From Palsa-1248 sp963737835 (GTDB lineage: Bacteria; Gemmatimonadota; Gemmatimonadetes; Gemmatimonadales; Gemmatimonadaceae): a DNA stretch of 64,000 nt. The stretch spans positions 558,001-622,000 of the forward strand of contig CAVTUH010000001.1 in assembly GCA_963737835.1 (NCBI GenBank). The letters run 5' to 3'. The notes below the pieces were generated by a model. It was given only the letters and a program-made list of their open reading frames with translations. It was not told the DNA's origin and ran no database searches. Below, piece by piece: positions 18,507 to 27,093 of the stretch. How positions within the stretch are numbered: position 1 is the first letter of the stretch; every line of letters starts with the position of its first letter. The translations under genes were made by a program, and so were the position numbers.

Positions 18507-19471
18507 TCCCGATCGCCCCGATCGCGACGCTCGATCAACTCTCGGACGGAGGGTAGGCGTCCATCGGCCTGGCGCACCCGAGACGCGAATTGTGGCGTGA
18601 CGCCATGATCGCGGAGATCGACCAGGTCTTCAATGGTCATATGGTCATATCCCATCTCTTTGAACGCCGCGGCGTCTGCACCCTTGACGCCATGGTCCCG
18701 CGCGGCAAGGAGGTCGTCGGTCGACGCGCCAGCGAATCCAGCGCGGCTCAACTCGTTGATGTAATGCGAGTCGACTCCGTGGTCACGCAGTTCGAGCAGC
18801 ATGCGCGCACTCAGCTTCGTGTAGCCAGCCGCGGCCAGCGCCCGAACGTAGTGGGGATCGACGCCGTGGTCGCGTAGCTCGACGAGCGAGCCCATCTCTC
18901 CGAGGCGATAGCCGAGCGAGTCGAGCCCCTTCACGAATTCGATGTCGACGCCGTGCTGGCCTGCCTCGATCAAGTCATCCATCGACGGCGATCGGTAGCC
19001 TTCAGCCTTGATCTCATCGACAAAGGCGTAGCCAATGTCGTAGAGCGCGAGTTGAAACTGCTGCTCGACACTCGGACGCTCGAGCCCGCGCTGGGCCATC
19101 GCGGCGGGGAACGCCGAGTTTGGGGCGAAGTCAAAGGTGCCGGCCGCCCTGCCCCGCCCGCCGCGTCCCTGGCAGGTGAACGTCCCGGCGTCCCGCACGA
19201 CCTTGAATTCGATGGGTCCGTCTGCGCCCCGCAGCTGGTCGGTCGTGACGCCGGCGAGCGTCGTCACTAGCACGTCGGAGCTCGTCTCGTCCCGGTCGTT
19301 CCGCGATTGCCACGTCTCGAAGCGGAGCTCGACTGTGGCGGGGCCGCGACTCTCATAGAGTCGGACCTCCCACGTTCCCGTCGGCGACGATTGCGCGTGG
19401 GCCAATGCCGTGATGGCGAGCGGCGAGACCATGAGTGCGACTGCGAGACCGATCGACGGCGTCGTGCGCAT
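18503..19471 (-). CDS. Secreted protein with tandem ~30-residue helical repeats
   Basis: This 322-residue protein starts at the ATG at 19471 (AGGAG upstream), with a signal peptide ending ALAHAQ. Residues ~25-115 form a small beta domain (GTWEVRLYESRGPATVELRFE). From about residue 150 a repeat recurs at least five times with the consensus L-x-x-L-R-D-H-G-V-x-x-x-Y-x-x-x-L-x-x-x-G-Y, for example LVELRDHGVDPHYVRALAAAGY and LLELRDHGVDSHYINELSRAGF. Similar repeats occur at the C-termini of some BlaR/M56-type proteins, where they may mediate protein contacts. Function unknown; likely periplasmic. Confidence 0.78.
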   Translation of the reverse strand: MRTTPSIGLAVALMVSPLAITALAHAQSSPTGTWEVRLYESRGPATVELRFETWQSRNDRDETSSDVLVTTLAGVTTDQLRGADGPIEFKVVRDAGTFTCQGRGGRGRAAGTFDFAPNSAFPAAMAQRGLERPSVEQQFQLALYDIGYAFVDEIKAEGYRSPSMDDLIEAGQHGVDIEFVKGLDSLGYRLGEMGSLVELRDHGVDPHYVRALAAAGYTKLSARMLLELRDHGVDSHYINELSRAGFAGASTDDLLAARDHGVKGADAAAFKEMGYDHMTIEDLVDLRDHGVTPQFASRVRQADGRLPSVRELIERRDRGDRD

Positions 19472-19757
19472 GCTGAGCTCCTGTGCGTAGCGAGAATCTC
19501 CTCGGGGTTCGGCTGACGCTCGAGTAGCCGGCCCCGCGACTGGTGGTGAGACAACCCCCGGCTTCCGCTGGTTTACATCGAACCACAGAAAGTGAACGGT
19601 GCACAGGCCACGAACGACGCCGCGATCCAGTCTCGCCAACGCCGTGTTGATCCATCATGGAACTGAGCGAGATCGCGATGATCATGTGATTTCCTGTGGC
19701 GTTCGTGTGATCTGTTGCGCCTGTTGCCGCCCGGCAATTGCCCACCCATGATTCGGT

Positions 19758-20415
19758 ATGGAGTCGGAGAGCATGCGGGCCTCGCGGGTGGCGGCGCTGG
19801 CGCTCGTCGTCGGCGCATTCTTCACCGCTCAGGAGGTCGGCATGGACCTGGCTCGCGGCCACCAGGCCAGCACGGTGCCAGAAGTGGTCAACGGCCTGCA
19901 GTTTTGGGCCGTGTGGGCCTTCCTCACGCCAACGGTGCTCGCGGCGGTGCGCCGGTGGCCGCTCGATACCAAGCCGGTCTATCGGGCGGTTTTCGCGCAT
20001 ACCACGTGTGCCATACTCCTGGCGGTCGTGCACAACGTCATCGTGCTTGGCCTGCAAGCGCTCACATCACGTCTTTCGGGTGCCATGAGCCCCGCGCGGC
20101 CGGGACTCGTTGCTCGAGGTCGGGCAGATCGAGTGGTTCGAGAGCGCGGGCAACTATGTGCGCGTGCATAGCGCGGGCCGGTCCTACGTCATGCGCATGA
20201 CAATGGATCGCGTTGCCCTGCGCCTCGCCGGGCTTGGCCACTTCGTGCGCGTCCGGCGATCGGCCATTATCAACTTGCGAGCGCTCGCAACACTCGAGCG
20301 GTATGGCAAGGGTACGTTCGTCGTGCGCCTGCGGAACGGAACCCACATCATCTCGAGCCGATATTATCAACCCGGACTTCGACAGCTGTTGGCGCCCGAC
20401 CGGCGCGCGACTTGA
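19758..20415 (+). pseudogene. LytTR-type transcriptional regulator with membrane N-terminus, frameshifted and probably shortened
   Basis: The first frame encodes about 110 residues with three hydrophobic segments (VAALALVVGAFFTA, FWAVWAFLTPTVLAAV, CAILLAVVHNVIVLGLQAL). It breaks near 20095. Another frame then begins RDSLLEVGQIEWFESAGNYV and runs through a complete LytTR DNA-binding domain (VRVRRSAIINL, GTHIISSRYY) to 20415. Membrane LytTR proteins normally have a fourth helix and a longer linker, so an internal deletion as well as a frameshift is likely. It may be a decayed gene or a sequence error. Product would repress or activate target promoters at the membrane. Confidence 0.65.
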
Positions 20416-20447
20416 GGCCGGGGGCCTCGGCCTGGCCGGTCGCGCTC

Positions 20448-20639
20448 CTACTCGGAGCTGACGGGGATCTCTCGAATAAACTCCAGCAAGTAGGGTCCAC
20501 ACGCGCCCATTGTCGAGTCGCGGTAATCAGCTGCGCTCTCCTCGGCGGCAATGCGCGCCTCGTCGAATGTCTTCTTGAAGACGCGGATGAGCTGCACCGC
20601 CTCGCCATCGACGATCAGTTCGAAATCGAATTGCGGCAT
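20448..20639 (-). CDS. Small hypothetical protein
   Basis: This 63-residue protein starts MPQFDFELIVDGEAVQLIRV, with GGGAGAAGCGAGG ahead of the ATG. It is predicted to have a short beta-hairpin followed by an acidic helix (TFDEARIAAEESAADY). No signal peptide or cysteine cluster. It lies downstream of the Ser/Thr kinase on the same strand, separated by about 245 bases that show no clear gene. Family unrecognised; good codon structure and the ribosome-binding site support it. Confidence 0.6.
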   Translation of the reverse strand: MPQFDFELIVDGEAVQLIRVFKKTFDEARIAAEESAADYRDSTMGACGPYLLEFIREIPVSSE

Positions 20640-20885
20640 CCTCGCTTCTCCCGCGTTGAGGGCTGACCAGGCCAAATGCGGTCCGCTCCCGCGCCTTCGG
20701 CCGATCCGAAGGCGACTCCATTGGAGAGACCAATTGCCGGGCGCTCGTTGTGATGACCGGAGCGTGCCGCGGGCGAGGCCTTCGAGCAATCGACGAGGGG
20801 CGAACCGCCGGAATCGCGGGGTGAACGTATTCGGGAACTGCGCGTGGGCCGCGGGCATCACCGCGCCGGCCAACAGCAGGGCTTG

Positions 20886-21854
20886 CTACAGACCCACCGA
20901 CGCGCGGAAGCGACCCAACAGGGTGCTGCCTTCGGAATCCTTCCCGGCCGCGGCGCGCGACAGGGCGGCACCGAACGCCTCCACCGTCGCGTAGCGCTCG
21001 TCTGGGTCGTGCTCGAGCGCGCGAGCGAGCACCCGTTCGACCGGCGCTGGGATACCGAGGTCGGGACGTCTGGCGCGTATCGGGATCGACGACCCTCGCA
21101 GTCGGGCGATCATGATCTCCTGCTGCGAACTGCCCTCGAACGGGAGTTGCCCGGTCAGCATCTCGTACACCATGAAGGCGAGCGAATAGATGTCGGAACG
21201 GGTGTCGATCTCCTGTCCGCGGAGCTGTTCCGGGCTCATGAACTCCGGCGTGCCGACGACCAGGCCAGGGGTGGTCAGTGCCTGGACGTCTGCAGCCGTC
21301 GCGAGGCTGAAGTCGATCACGACCGCCCGCTCCGCCTGGCCGGAGCCCGCGACGATCATGATGTTCTCGGGCTTGAGGTCGCGGTGAATGATCCCGAGCC
21401 GGTGCGCGAGACTGAGGCCCGCGCAAATGTCACGGGCGTATCCAACCGTCACGTTCAGCGGCAAATGCCCCGCGCTCGCCACCCGGTCGCACAGCAGTTC
21501 GCCTTGCACGAACGGCATGACGGCGTAGTCGAAGCCGTCCGGCGACTCGCCCAGGCGGATGATGTGGCAGACGTTGGGGTGCGCCAGTTGCCCGGCCAGT
21601 GCGGCCTCCCGACGCAGGCGCGCCATCGAAGTCGAATCGGCCATGAGCGCCGGCAACAGAACCTTGATCGCTACCCGTTCACCGCTCGTGGTGTCTTCGG
21701 CGAGGTAGACCACACACATGCCTCCTTCGCCGATTTTCCTGAGCATCGCGTAGCGATTGTCGAGCAGACGCCCGCTCAGCTGGTTCGCGTCGGCCGCCGG
21801 CGACTCCGCTGTCGAGGCGGCCGGTGCCGCCCTGTTGTCGGGGGCGGTCGCCAC
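20886..21854 (-). CDS. Soluble Ser/Thr protein kinase (PknB/Hanks type) with DFS in place of DFG
   Basis: From the GTG at 21854 the product has 322 residues. The ATP-binding loop GEGGMCVVYLAED, the lysine in VAIKVLLP, the catalytic loop HRDLKPENIM and GTPEFMSPEQ are all present. The metal-binding DFG is DFS (VVIDFSLAT), which is unusual. There is no transmembrane segment or sensor domain after the kinase core, so it should be cytoplasmic. The frame is open further upstream to 22037, but that region overlaps a better small gene and is Arg/Ser-rich noise. Target unknown. Confidence 0.85.
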   Translation of the reverse strand: MATAPDNRAAPAASTAESPAADANQLSGRLLDNRYAMLRKIGEGGMCVVYLAEDTTSGERVAIKVLLPALMADSTSMARLRREAALAGQLAHPNVCHIIRLGESPDGFDYAVMPFVQGELLCDRVASAGHLPLNVTVGYARDICAGLSLAHRLGIIHRDLKPENIMIVAGSGQAERAVVIDFSLATAADVQALTTPGLVVGTPEFMSPEQLRGQEIDTRSDIYSLAFMVYEMLTGQLPFEGSSQQEIMIARLRGSSIPIRARRPDLGIPAPVERVLARALEHDPDERYATVEAFGAALSRAAAGKDSEGSTLLGRFRASVGL

Positions 21855-21900
21855 GGGATCGCCACTCGGATTTCTGCGTCGGCGACGACTCCGACTTGAA

Positions 21901-22083
21901 CTATGCCTGCCGCGGGATCCCGGTTGCGGCCGATAACCGCCACAGGAGCCGCAACGCGCCCCCACTCTTGTCGGAGGCGTCGGGGGTGAGCTCGATGGCC
22001 TCAATGTCTTGGCCCGAAAGGCGACGCACGACCTCACGTTGATCGGGCGTTAGCACGATGCGGACCGGTTCATCAGCTGCCAT
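21901..22083 (-). CDS. Small hypothetical protein upstream of the kinase
   Basis: This is a 60-residue protein starting MAADEPVRIVLTPDQREVVRRL. The pattern resembles short proteins in which a conserved T-x-E/D-Q motif leads a helix (LTPDQREVVRRLSGQDIEAIEL). It has no cysteines, signal or membrane segment. It ends 46 bases before the chosen kinase start on the same strand, suggesting a two-gene unit. The family is not recognised with confidence. Confidence 0.55.
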   Translation of the reverse strand: MAADEPVRIVLTPDQREVVRRLSGQDIEAIELTPDASDKSGGALRLLWRLSAATGIPRQA

Positions 22084-22215
22084 GAGGTCATCCGGGGTCA
22101 AAGGGTGGCGTACTGCTCGCCTGCAACAGGGCAGTACGCAAATTCCGCGTGGTGCGAACATCGCGCAAGACGCTCGCGCCCAATGCCCGAGGCCGGCCTC
22201 GAGCGCTCGCTGCCG

Positions 22216-22731
22216 TCAGTTCGCCGGTCGCGTGACCCTGGTCGGCTGATCGAGCCGGAACACGACGGGTCCGTCGGTGCGTCGCACTCGCACGACCGCG
22301 ACGGGGGAGTGGGCTGCGGCGGGTGTTGCCGCGGCGTCCTCGTGGCCGCGCACCAATACAAACAGCGTGTCGTTGCGGAGCGCGGCCCCCGGAATCTCGA
22401 TTCGATATCCGTTGGGGTGCCTGCCGTCGCAGGCCACAAGCAGCATCTCGCGACTGAAGTCGACCTGCGGCAGCTCCATCGGGGCTGCGGAGGAGTCCTG
22501 TGCGGCTCGCGTCCAGAAGACACTCCACGCGGTGGAGTTGCGAATGACTCCGCGAAGCGGTTTGGTCATGGTCGTCGACCTCGCCAATCGCTCGCTGGCG
22601 TCATCCGGCAACATGGCTACGACCACAGGCGTGGCGTGGAGGGGAGAAGGCGGCGGCGGGTGCTTGGCGCACCCAACAAGGATCGCCGTGAGGAGTGCGA
22701 CGGTGAGCAGGCATGATCGCATCCGGATCAT
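22216..22731 (-). CDS. PrcB-like lipoprotein
   Basis: This 171-residue lipoprotein has the signal LLTVALLTAILVGC (lipobox Cys near residue 21). The mature part reads RGVIRNSTAWSVFWTRAAQ, then LPQVDFSREMLLVACDGRHP and GYRIEIPG. This order (strand, aligned DF-x-R-E-M-L-L, G-Y-x-I-x-I) matches the PrcB C-terminal domain, first described in a spirochaete protease complex. Location would be a periplasm-facing membrane. Its function in this organism is unknown; no protease gene is adjacent. Confidence 0.7.
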   Translation of the reverse strand: MIRMRSCLLTVALLTAILVGCAKHPPPPSPLHATPVVVAMLPDDASERLARSTTMTKPLRGVIRNSTAWSVFWTRAAQDSSAAPMELPQVDFSREMLLVACDGRHPNGYRIEIPGAALRNDTLFVLVRGHEDAAATPAAAHSPVAVVRVRRTDGPVVFRLDQPTRVTRPAN

Positions 22732-22796
22732 TTGGCCTCGAGCCGACCCCTAGGGCGCCACGATCGCAAGTGGCACCTCATCCCTCTTGTGCCGCT

Positions 22797-23304
22797 CTAG
22801 CCGGCGGCGCGGCGCCAATAGCCGATCGTTCGGTCGCCGACGATCTGCGGGTGCTCGCTGTACAACTGCTCGAGCTGGCCCAGGAGTGACCGCGCGTATT
22901 CGGCGAGACCGAGCACAGTGAGCGACCGCATGATTCGAGTCAGGCGGAGGAAGTTATGGTTCCCGGGTCGCAACCACTCGGCGATGCGCTCAGTCGCGTT
23001 GGGCGCACGCTCGAATGCGCGTCGTGCCGTGCGCCAGGCGGAATCCGTAGAAAGTCAGCATCAGTGCAAACGACGCCAGCAGCTCGCCCTGGAGCGCCGC
23101 ATCGCTGCGGAAGGCCGCGATCGCCTCTGGCGTGAGCGTCGGAGCCGTCGGGTTCGCACCACTCTGCTCGGGCAACGGGAAGAGCCATTGGATGTAGTCG
23201 TGGACGCGCTCCAGCTCACGCACGTTGAGGGCCCGAACCTGATCGAGCGTGCGCCCGCGATCGTCGGTCGACTGGCTGCGGTAGAAGGAGAGGAGCGGGT
23301 CCAT
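22797..23304 (-). CDS. Opioid-growth-factor-receptor (OGFr) domain protein, one frameshift
   Basis: Starting at the ATG at 23304 the sequence MDPLLSFYRSQSTDDRGRTL, then HDYIQWLFPLPEQSG, matches the OGFr conserved domain, best known from vertebrate OGFr but present in many bacteria. Near 23022 one extra base shifts the frame. The next frame continues RAFERAPNATERIAEWL and NHNFLRLTRIMRSL, the conserved HN-x-LRITRI-x-SL motif, ending at 22797. Full length would be about 168 residues. The bacterial function is unknown. It is divergent from the following permease gene with almost no spacer. Confidence 0.75.
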
Positions 23305-23339
23305 TGACTTGTTGTCGCCTGCCGACAATAGTAGCCAAG

Positions 23340-25784
23340 GTGAGCCCGGACGACCGCCTCCAGGGACGACGGCGCGGCGCCGATTCGGCCCCAACGGCGG
23401 CGGTGAAGGACGTGCTCCGTGCGATCCGCGGTGTCGAGCCGATCGAAGATCTGCGCCGGGACCTCGCGTTTGCTGCCCGCGCGCTGCGGCGCCGGCCTGG
23501 CTTCGCGGCGGTCGTGGTCCTGACGCTCGTCATCGGCCTCACGAGCGCGACGACGATCTTTGCGGTCGTATACGGCGTGCTGTGGGCTCCGCTGCCATAC
23601 GCCGACGCCGACCGCGTGGTGACGATCTATCAGACCGATCCGACGCACGGCGAGGAGCGCGGCGCGGTCTCATTGCCGAATCTTCTGGACTGGCGCGATC
23701 GGTCGCGGTCGTTCGCCGCACTCGCGGCCGCCGAACCATACGGCGTCCGGTACACAGCACCCGACGGGCCCGAGCGCTTCCACGCGTGGCGCGTCACACA
23801 AGGGTTTTTCGAGGCGTTGCGTGCACCGGCCATGCTGGGCCGAACGTTCGTGCCTGACGAATATCGGCCAGGCCGGGACGCGGTCGTCGTGCTCGATTAC
23901 GACCTGTGGCGGACGCGGTTCAATGCCGATTCCGCGCTGGTGGGCCGCACGCTCGTCCTCAACGGCCAGCCAGCGCAGGTGGTCGGCGTCATGGGCCCTG
24001 GTGTTCGTTTCCCGCCGGGCCCAGGCATCTGGGTCCCCAAAATCCCCCAGCCGGACGAGCTGCTGCTCCGGAACGAAGCGTATTTCGTCGCCATCGGCCG
24101 CCTCCGCCCGGGCGTGTCGCTCGAGCAGGCGCGCGGCGAAATGCGCCAGATTGCTCGAGGCCTCGGGGAGGAGTATCCGGCCGCCGACCGCGGGGTCGGC
24201 GTTGCGCTCGTACCGCTGCGCGAGGATCTGGTCGACCACGTTCGTGCGCGCCTGTTGCTCCTGTTTGCGTCAGTCGGGCTGCTGTTGCTGCTGACCGCCG
24301 CGAATCTGACAATGCTGCTTCTGTCGCGTGCGGTCGAGCGGGAGCCGGAGCTGTCGATTCGCGTTGCCCTGGGCGCTGGCCGCTGGCGCGTCGTGCGGCA
24401 GCTACTGGCCGAAAATGCGCTGCTCGCCGCCCTTGGGTGGGCCGTCAGCGTCGGCCTCACCGTCCTGGCGATGCGCGGCGCGCGTGCGCTCGGTGCCGGA
24501 TTTCTCCCGCGCATCGACGAGCTACGCGTTGCGCCCGGCGCGCTCTTCGCCGCGGTCATCGCGCTCGCATTGGCGTTGACGCCTACGCGCGGTCCTCGCA
24601 AGGGCCGGCGAGTGCAGCAGACGTTGGTGGTGAGCGAGGTCGCGCTGGCCCTCCTGCTGGTCGTGGGCGCGGGGCTCTTCGTGAAGAGCGTCCGAGCGCT
24701 GCTCCGGGTCGCGCCGGGCTTCGACGCGGCGAACGTGCTGACGGTGACGCTACAGACGGAGGCGTTGTATCGGACGGACAGCGCGCGCGCGACTTTCGTG
24801 CGCACGGTGGAGGATCGGCTCTCGACGATCCCGGGTGTCCGGCGCGCTGGAGTGACGACGGCCCTGCCATTCGGCGGCACCGTTGGGCCGGCGCAGGCCT
24901 CCTTCGAGATCCGCGGACGTCCGCTCGGGTCGGCGCAGGTCTGGCCGACGGTGCATGCGGCCGCGGTAACGCCGGGGTATATGGCCGCGATGGGCATTCC
25001 GCTGCGCGCCGGACGGACGTTCCTCCCGACGGACGACGCCACGCACCCACGCGTCGCCATCGTGAGCGCGGCATTCGCGCGCGACTATTGGGGCACCGCC
25101 GATCCGGTCGGTCAGCAACTCACGGTCAGGTTCGCCAGTGATCCAGCGGAGCATGAGATCGTTGGCGTCGTTGGCGACGTCCATGACCAGGAGCTCGACC
25201 AACCCCCTGCCCCGGAGCTCTACATCCCATACGCACAGAATCCGACCGGCGGCGTGGTGTTCGTCATGCGCACCGCCGTCTCGCCCGGGACGCTGCTGAG
25301 CCCCGTCCGGCACGAGATCGGCACGGTCAACGCGGCGGAGCCAATCGCGGCGGCGGCGACGCTCGATGAGCTGCTCGCTGCATCGACGCGCGCACCACGG
25401 GTGCTACTCGCCGTGCTCGAGGCCTTTGCGAGCATTGCGCTTGCGCTCGCGGCCGTCGGCATCTTTGGCGTCATGAGCCATCTCGCGCGCGCCCGCACCA
25501 AAGAAGTCAGCATTCGGCTCGCGCTCGGCGCGTCGTCTCGCGGGATCCTCCGGCTGATCCTCGGCGAGGCGGTCGGGCTCGCGGGCATCGGCTCGGTCCT
25601 CGGCATCGTTGCCGCGGCGGCGCTCGGACGCTCGATCAGTGCGCTCCTGTATCGCGTGTCCCCGCTCGATCCCTTGACGCTTGTCGTGGGTGTGACCCTC
25701 TTGATCGCGGTCGCGGCCTTAGCGGCGTACATGCCCGCTCGCCGCGCGGCAACGGTCGACGCCGTCCGCGCGCTGCGCGGCTAG
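23340..25784 (+). CDS. ADOP-type ABC transporter permease (MacB/FtsX family)
   Basis: This protein of roughly 810 residues has two FtsX/MacB halves. The first starts LRRDLAFAARALRRRPGFAA with a membrane helix and then a MacB periplasmic domain (SLPNLLDWRDRSRSFAALAA). Three helices follow (LLLLFASVGLLLLLTAANL onward), and a second half ends YMPARRAATVDAVRALRG. It lacks the long N-terminal prefix seen in the 12.9-15.6 kb paralogue. The start is uncertain: GTG at 23340 (behind TTGACT-16-CAATAG) or GTG at 23403. The inter-half linker (LALALTPTRGPRKGRRVQQ) is shorter than usual. No ATPase is adjacent. Confidence 0.87.
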   Translation: MSPDDRLQGRRRGADSAPTAAVKDVLRAIRGVEPIEDLRRDLAFAARALRRRPGFAAVVVLTLVIGLTSATTIFAVVYGVLWAPLPYADADRVVTIYQTDPTHGEERGAVSLPNLLDWRDRSRSFAALAAAEPYGVRYTAPDGPERFHAWRVTQGFFEALRAPAMLGRTFVPDEYRPGRDAVVVLDYDLWRTRFNADSALVGRTLVLNGQPAQVVGVMGPGVRFPPGPGIWVPKIPQPDELLLRNEAYFVAIGRLRPGVSLEQARGEMRQIARGLGEEYPAADRGVGVALVPLREDLVDHVRARLLLLFASVGLLLLLTAANLTMLLLSRAVEREPELSIRVALGAGRWRVVRQLLAENALLAALGWAVSVGLTVLAMRGARALGAGFLPRIDELRVAPGALFAAVIALALALTPTRGPRKGRRVQQTLVVSEVALALLLVVGAGLFVKSVRALLRVAPGFDAANVLTVTLQTEALYRTDSARATFVRTVEDRLSTIPGVRRAGVTTALPFGGTVGPAQASFEIRGRPLGSAQVWPTVHAAAVTPGYMAAMGIPLRAGRTFLPTDDATHPRVAIVSAAFARDYWGTADPVGQQLTVRFASDPAEHEIVGVVGDVHDQELDQPPAPELYIPYAQNPTGGVVFVMRTAVSPGTLLSPVRHEIGTVNAAEPIAAAATLDELLAASTRAPRVLLAVLEAFASIALALAAVGIFGVMSHLARARTKEVSIRLALGASSRGILRLILGEAVGLAGIGSVLGIVAAAALGRSISALLYRVSPLDPLTLVVGVTLLIAVAALAAYMPARRAATVDAVRALRG

Positions 25785-25929
25785 TGACGTCGGCACTAGG
25801 GGCCTGTACATCCGCCTGAGGTGACCACCCGCTCCCGACCGCTTCTCGAGGCGAGCCGATAGGCGAAGCAGCGAATCGCCACGCGCCGCGCCGCCACGAC
25901 CGCTCCTAGCTCGACGTTGCGTGCTGCAA

Positions 25930-25958
25930 TTGACGGGCGACGGCCGACCCGGTACATT
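25930..25958 (+). promoter_or_regulatory. Promoter of the histidine operon
   Basis: TTGACG (25930-25935) and TACATT (25953-25958) are separated by exactly 17 bases, a good sigma-70-type match. The -10 ends nine bases before the leader-peptide ATG, so the leader peptide would be translated from an mRNA with almost no 5' untranslated region. No Shine-Dalgarno sequence precedes that ATG. Confidence 0.7.
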
Positions 25959-25967
25959 CGCGATGTC

Positions 25968-26063
25968 ATGAACCTTTGCCCAGTCGTCTGCCGTCCGCAT
26001 CATCACCATCACCATGCCCACTCGGGCCATGGGCGATGGCACACGCATGCGAGGATCGGCTAA
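25968..26063 (+). CDS. hisL: Histidine operon leader peptide
   Basis: This is a 31-codon open frame starting MNLCPVVCRP and followed immediately by six consecutive His codons (25998-26015), with four more His codons downstream: ten His of 31 residues. It lies directly upstream of an antiterminator/terminator pair and the his structural genes. This is the design of transcription-attenuation leaders such as HisL of enteric bacteria, where a ribosome starved for His-tRNA stalls in the His run. The peptide itself probably has no function. The sequence is unrelated to enteric HisL except for the His run, so recognition rests on composition and context. Confidence 0.88.
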   Translation: MNLCPVVCRPHHHHHHAHSGHGRWHTHARIG

Positions 26064-26133
26064 ACATCTAGGCAACTGATGAATCACTAGCCGGCAAAGT
26101 TTCACTCCAGTCGTGATCGATCGCCCAGGCCCG
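26023..26133 (+). promoter_or_regulatory. Candidate antiterminator of the his attenuator
   Basis: CGGGCC-A-TGGGCGAT inside the leader-peptide codons (26023-26037) is complementary to ATCGCCCAGGCCCG (26120-26133): 14 base pairs with a single bulged A at 26029. The downstream arm includes the 5' arm of the terminator, so the two structures exclude each other. Local hairpins GCCC/GGGC (26016-26027) and GCCAT/ATGGC (26026-26040) could sequester the upstream arm when histidine is ample. Confidence 0.7.
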
Positions 26134-26153
26134 TCTCGCAGACGGGCCTTTTT
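26127..26153 (+). terminator. Intrinsic terminator of the his attenuator
   Basis: AGGCCCGTCT (26127-26136), a 3-base loop CGC and AGACGGGCCT (26140-26149) form a perfect 10-bp stem ending in a run of five T. It stands between the leader peptide and hisG, so it would stop transcription before the structural genes unless the antiterminator forms. Confidence 0.9.
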
Positions 26154-26214
26154 CGTTCTCCCCGTTGGATTCCTCGCTCGCCATCTAGCCCGTTCGACCC
26201 CAACCGCACACGAA

Positions 26215-27093
26215 ATGCTTCGTATCGCCTTACCCAATAAAGGGCGTCTCGCAGACAGCGCGCGAGAGTTGTTCGCCGATGCCGGTCTCGACGTCCGCAG
26301 CCGCAGCGAGCGGTCACTCGTCGCATCGCTCGGCGACGAATTCCAAGCGCTTTTCGTTCGAGCGCAGGATGTCCCTGAGTTCGTTGCGGACGGCGTCGCG
26401 GATGTGGGAGTTACGGGGCTGGACCTCGTGCGCGAAACGGAACGACCGGTCGATACGATCCTGGACCTCGAGTTCGGACGTTGCCGACTCGTAGTCGCGG
26501 CGCGCGAGGATCGCGGAGCGACGACGCTGAGCGAGCTGGCCACACCCACCGATGGTGTTCCACGCGTGGCGACGAGCTTCCCGCGCATTGTCCGGCGCTT
26601 CTTCGATGCCGCAAAGTGCCCGATTGAAATCGTACCGATCTCCGGGGCGGCTGAGATCGCCCCGCACCTAGGGATCGCCGACATCGTTGTTGATCTCACG
26701 TCGACCGGCTCGACGCTCAAGGTCAACGGACTCCGGGAAGTGACGACGATTCTCGAGTCGTCTGCGTACCTCATCGCGCCTGCGGCGCCCCGCCCCTGGC
26801 CAACGTCACACATCGCGGCACTCGATGAGCTGGTCGCCGCTCTGGCCTCGGTCCTCCGCGCCCGGGGACAGCGCTACCTCATGGCCAACGTGCCGCGCGA
26901 GGCACTTCCGCACGTCCGCGAGATCGCCCCCGGACTGGGTGGGCCGACGGTGATGGACGTGCTCAATGGTGGTCACCTCGTGGCGGTGCACGCCGTGGTG
27001 AGCGCCGCATCGATCTACCGCACGATTGCCTCGCTCAAGACGCTGGGCGCGAGCGGGATCCTCGTGATGCGCATTGAGCGCCTCATGCCATGA
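26215..27093 (+). CDS. hisG: ATP phosphoribosyltransferase (long form)
   Basis: The 292-residue product starts MLRIALPNKGRLADSARELF, the standard HisG beginning. GAAEIAPHLGIADIVVDLTSTGSTL holds the phosphoribosyl-pyrophosphate site. A C-terminal ACT-like regulatory domain (residues ~215-292, MANVPREALPHVREIAPGLG) makes this the long, hexameric, histidine-feedback-sensitive form that needs no HisZ. It catalyses the first committed step of histidine synthesis. The ATG at 26215 is the first sensible start after the terminator; no strong ribosome-binding site is visible. Its TGA overlaps the hisD ATG (ATGA). Confidence 0.97.
   Translation: MLRIALPNKGRLADSARELFADAGLDVRSRSERSLVASLGDEFQALFVRAQDVPEFVADGVADVGVTGLDLVRETERPVDTILDLEFGRCRLVVAAREDRGATTLSELATPTDGVPRVATSFPRIVRRFFDAAKCPIEIVPISGAAEIAPHLGIADIVVDLTSTGSTLKVNGLREVTTILESSAYLIAPAAPRPWPTSHIAALDELVAALASVLRARGQRYLMANVPREALPHVREIAPGLGGPTVMDVLNGGHLVAVHAVVSAASIYRTIASLKTLGASGILVMRIERLMP

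Noticed and set aside
25998..26015. His-codon run as a possible artificial tag or a metal-binding protein
   Set aside because: The short frame is placed exactly between a promoter and a terminator/antiterminator in front of hisG, which explains it as an attenuator leader.
25719..26813. 364-codon minus-strand frame across the his attenuator and hisG
   Set aside because: It opposes the leader peptide, terminator and HisG, all firmly recognised; its translation is low-complexity.
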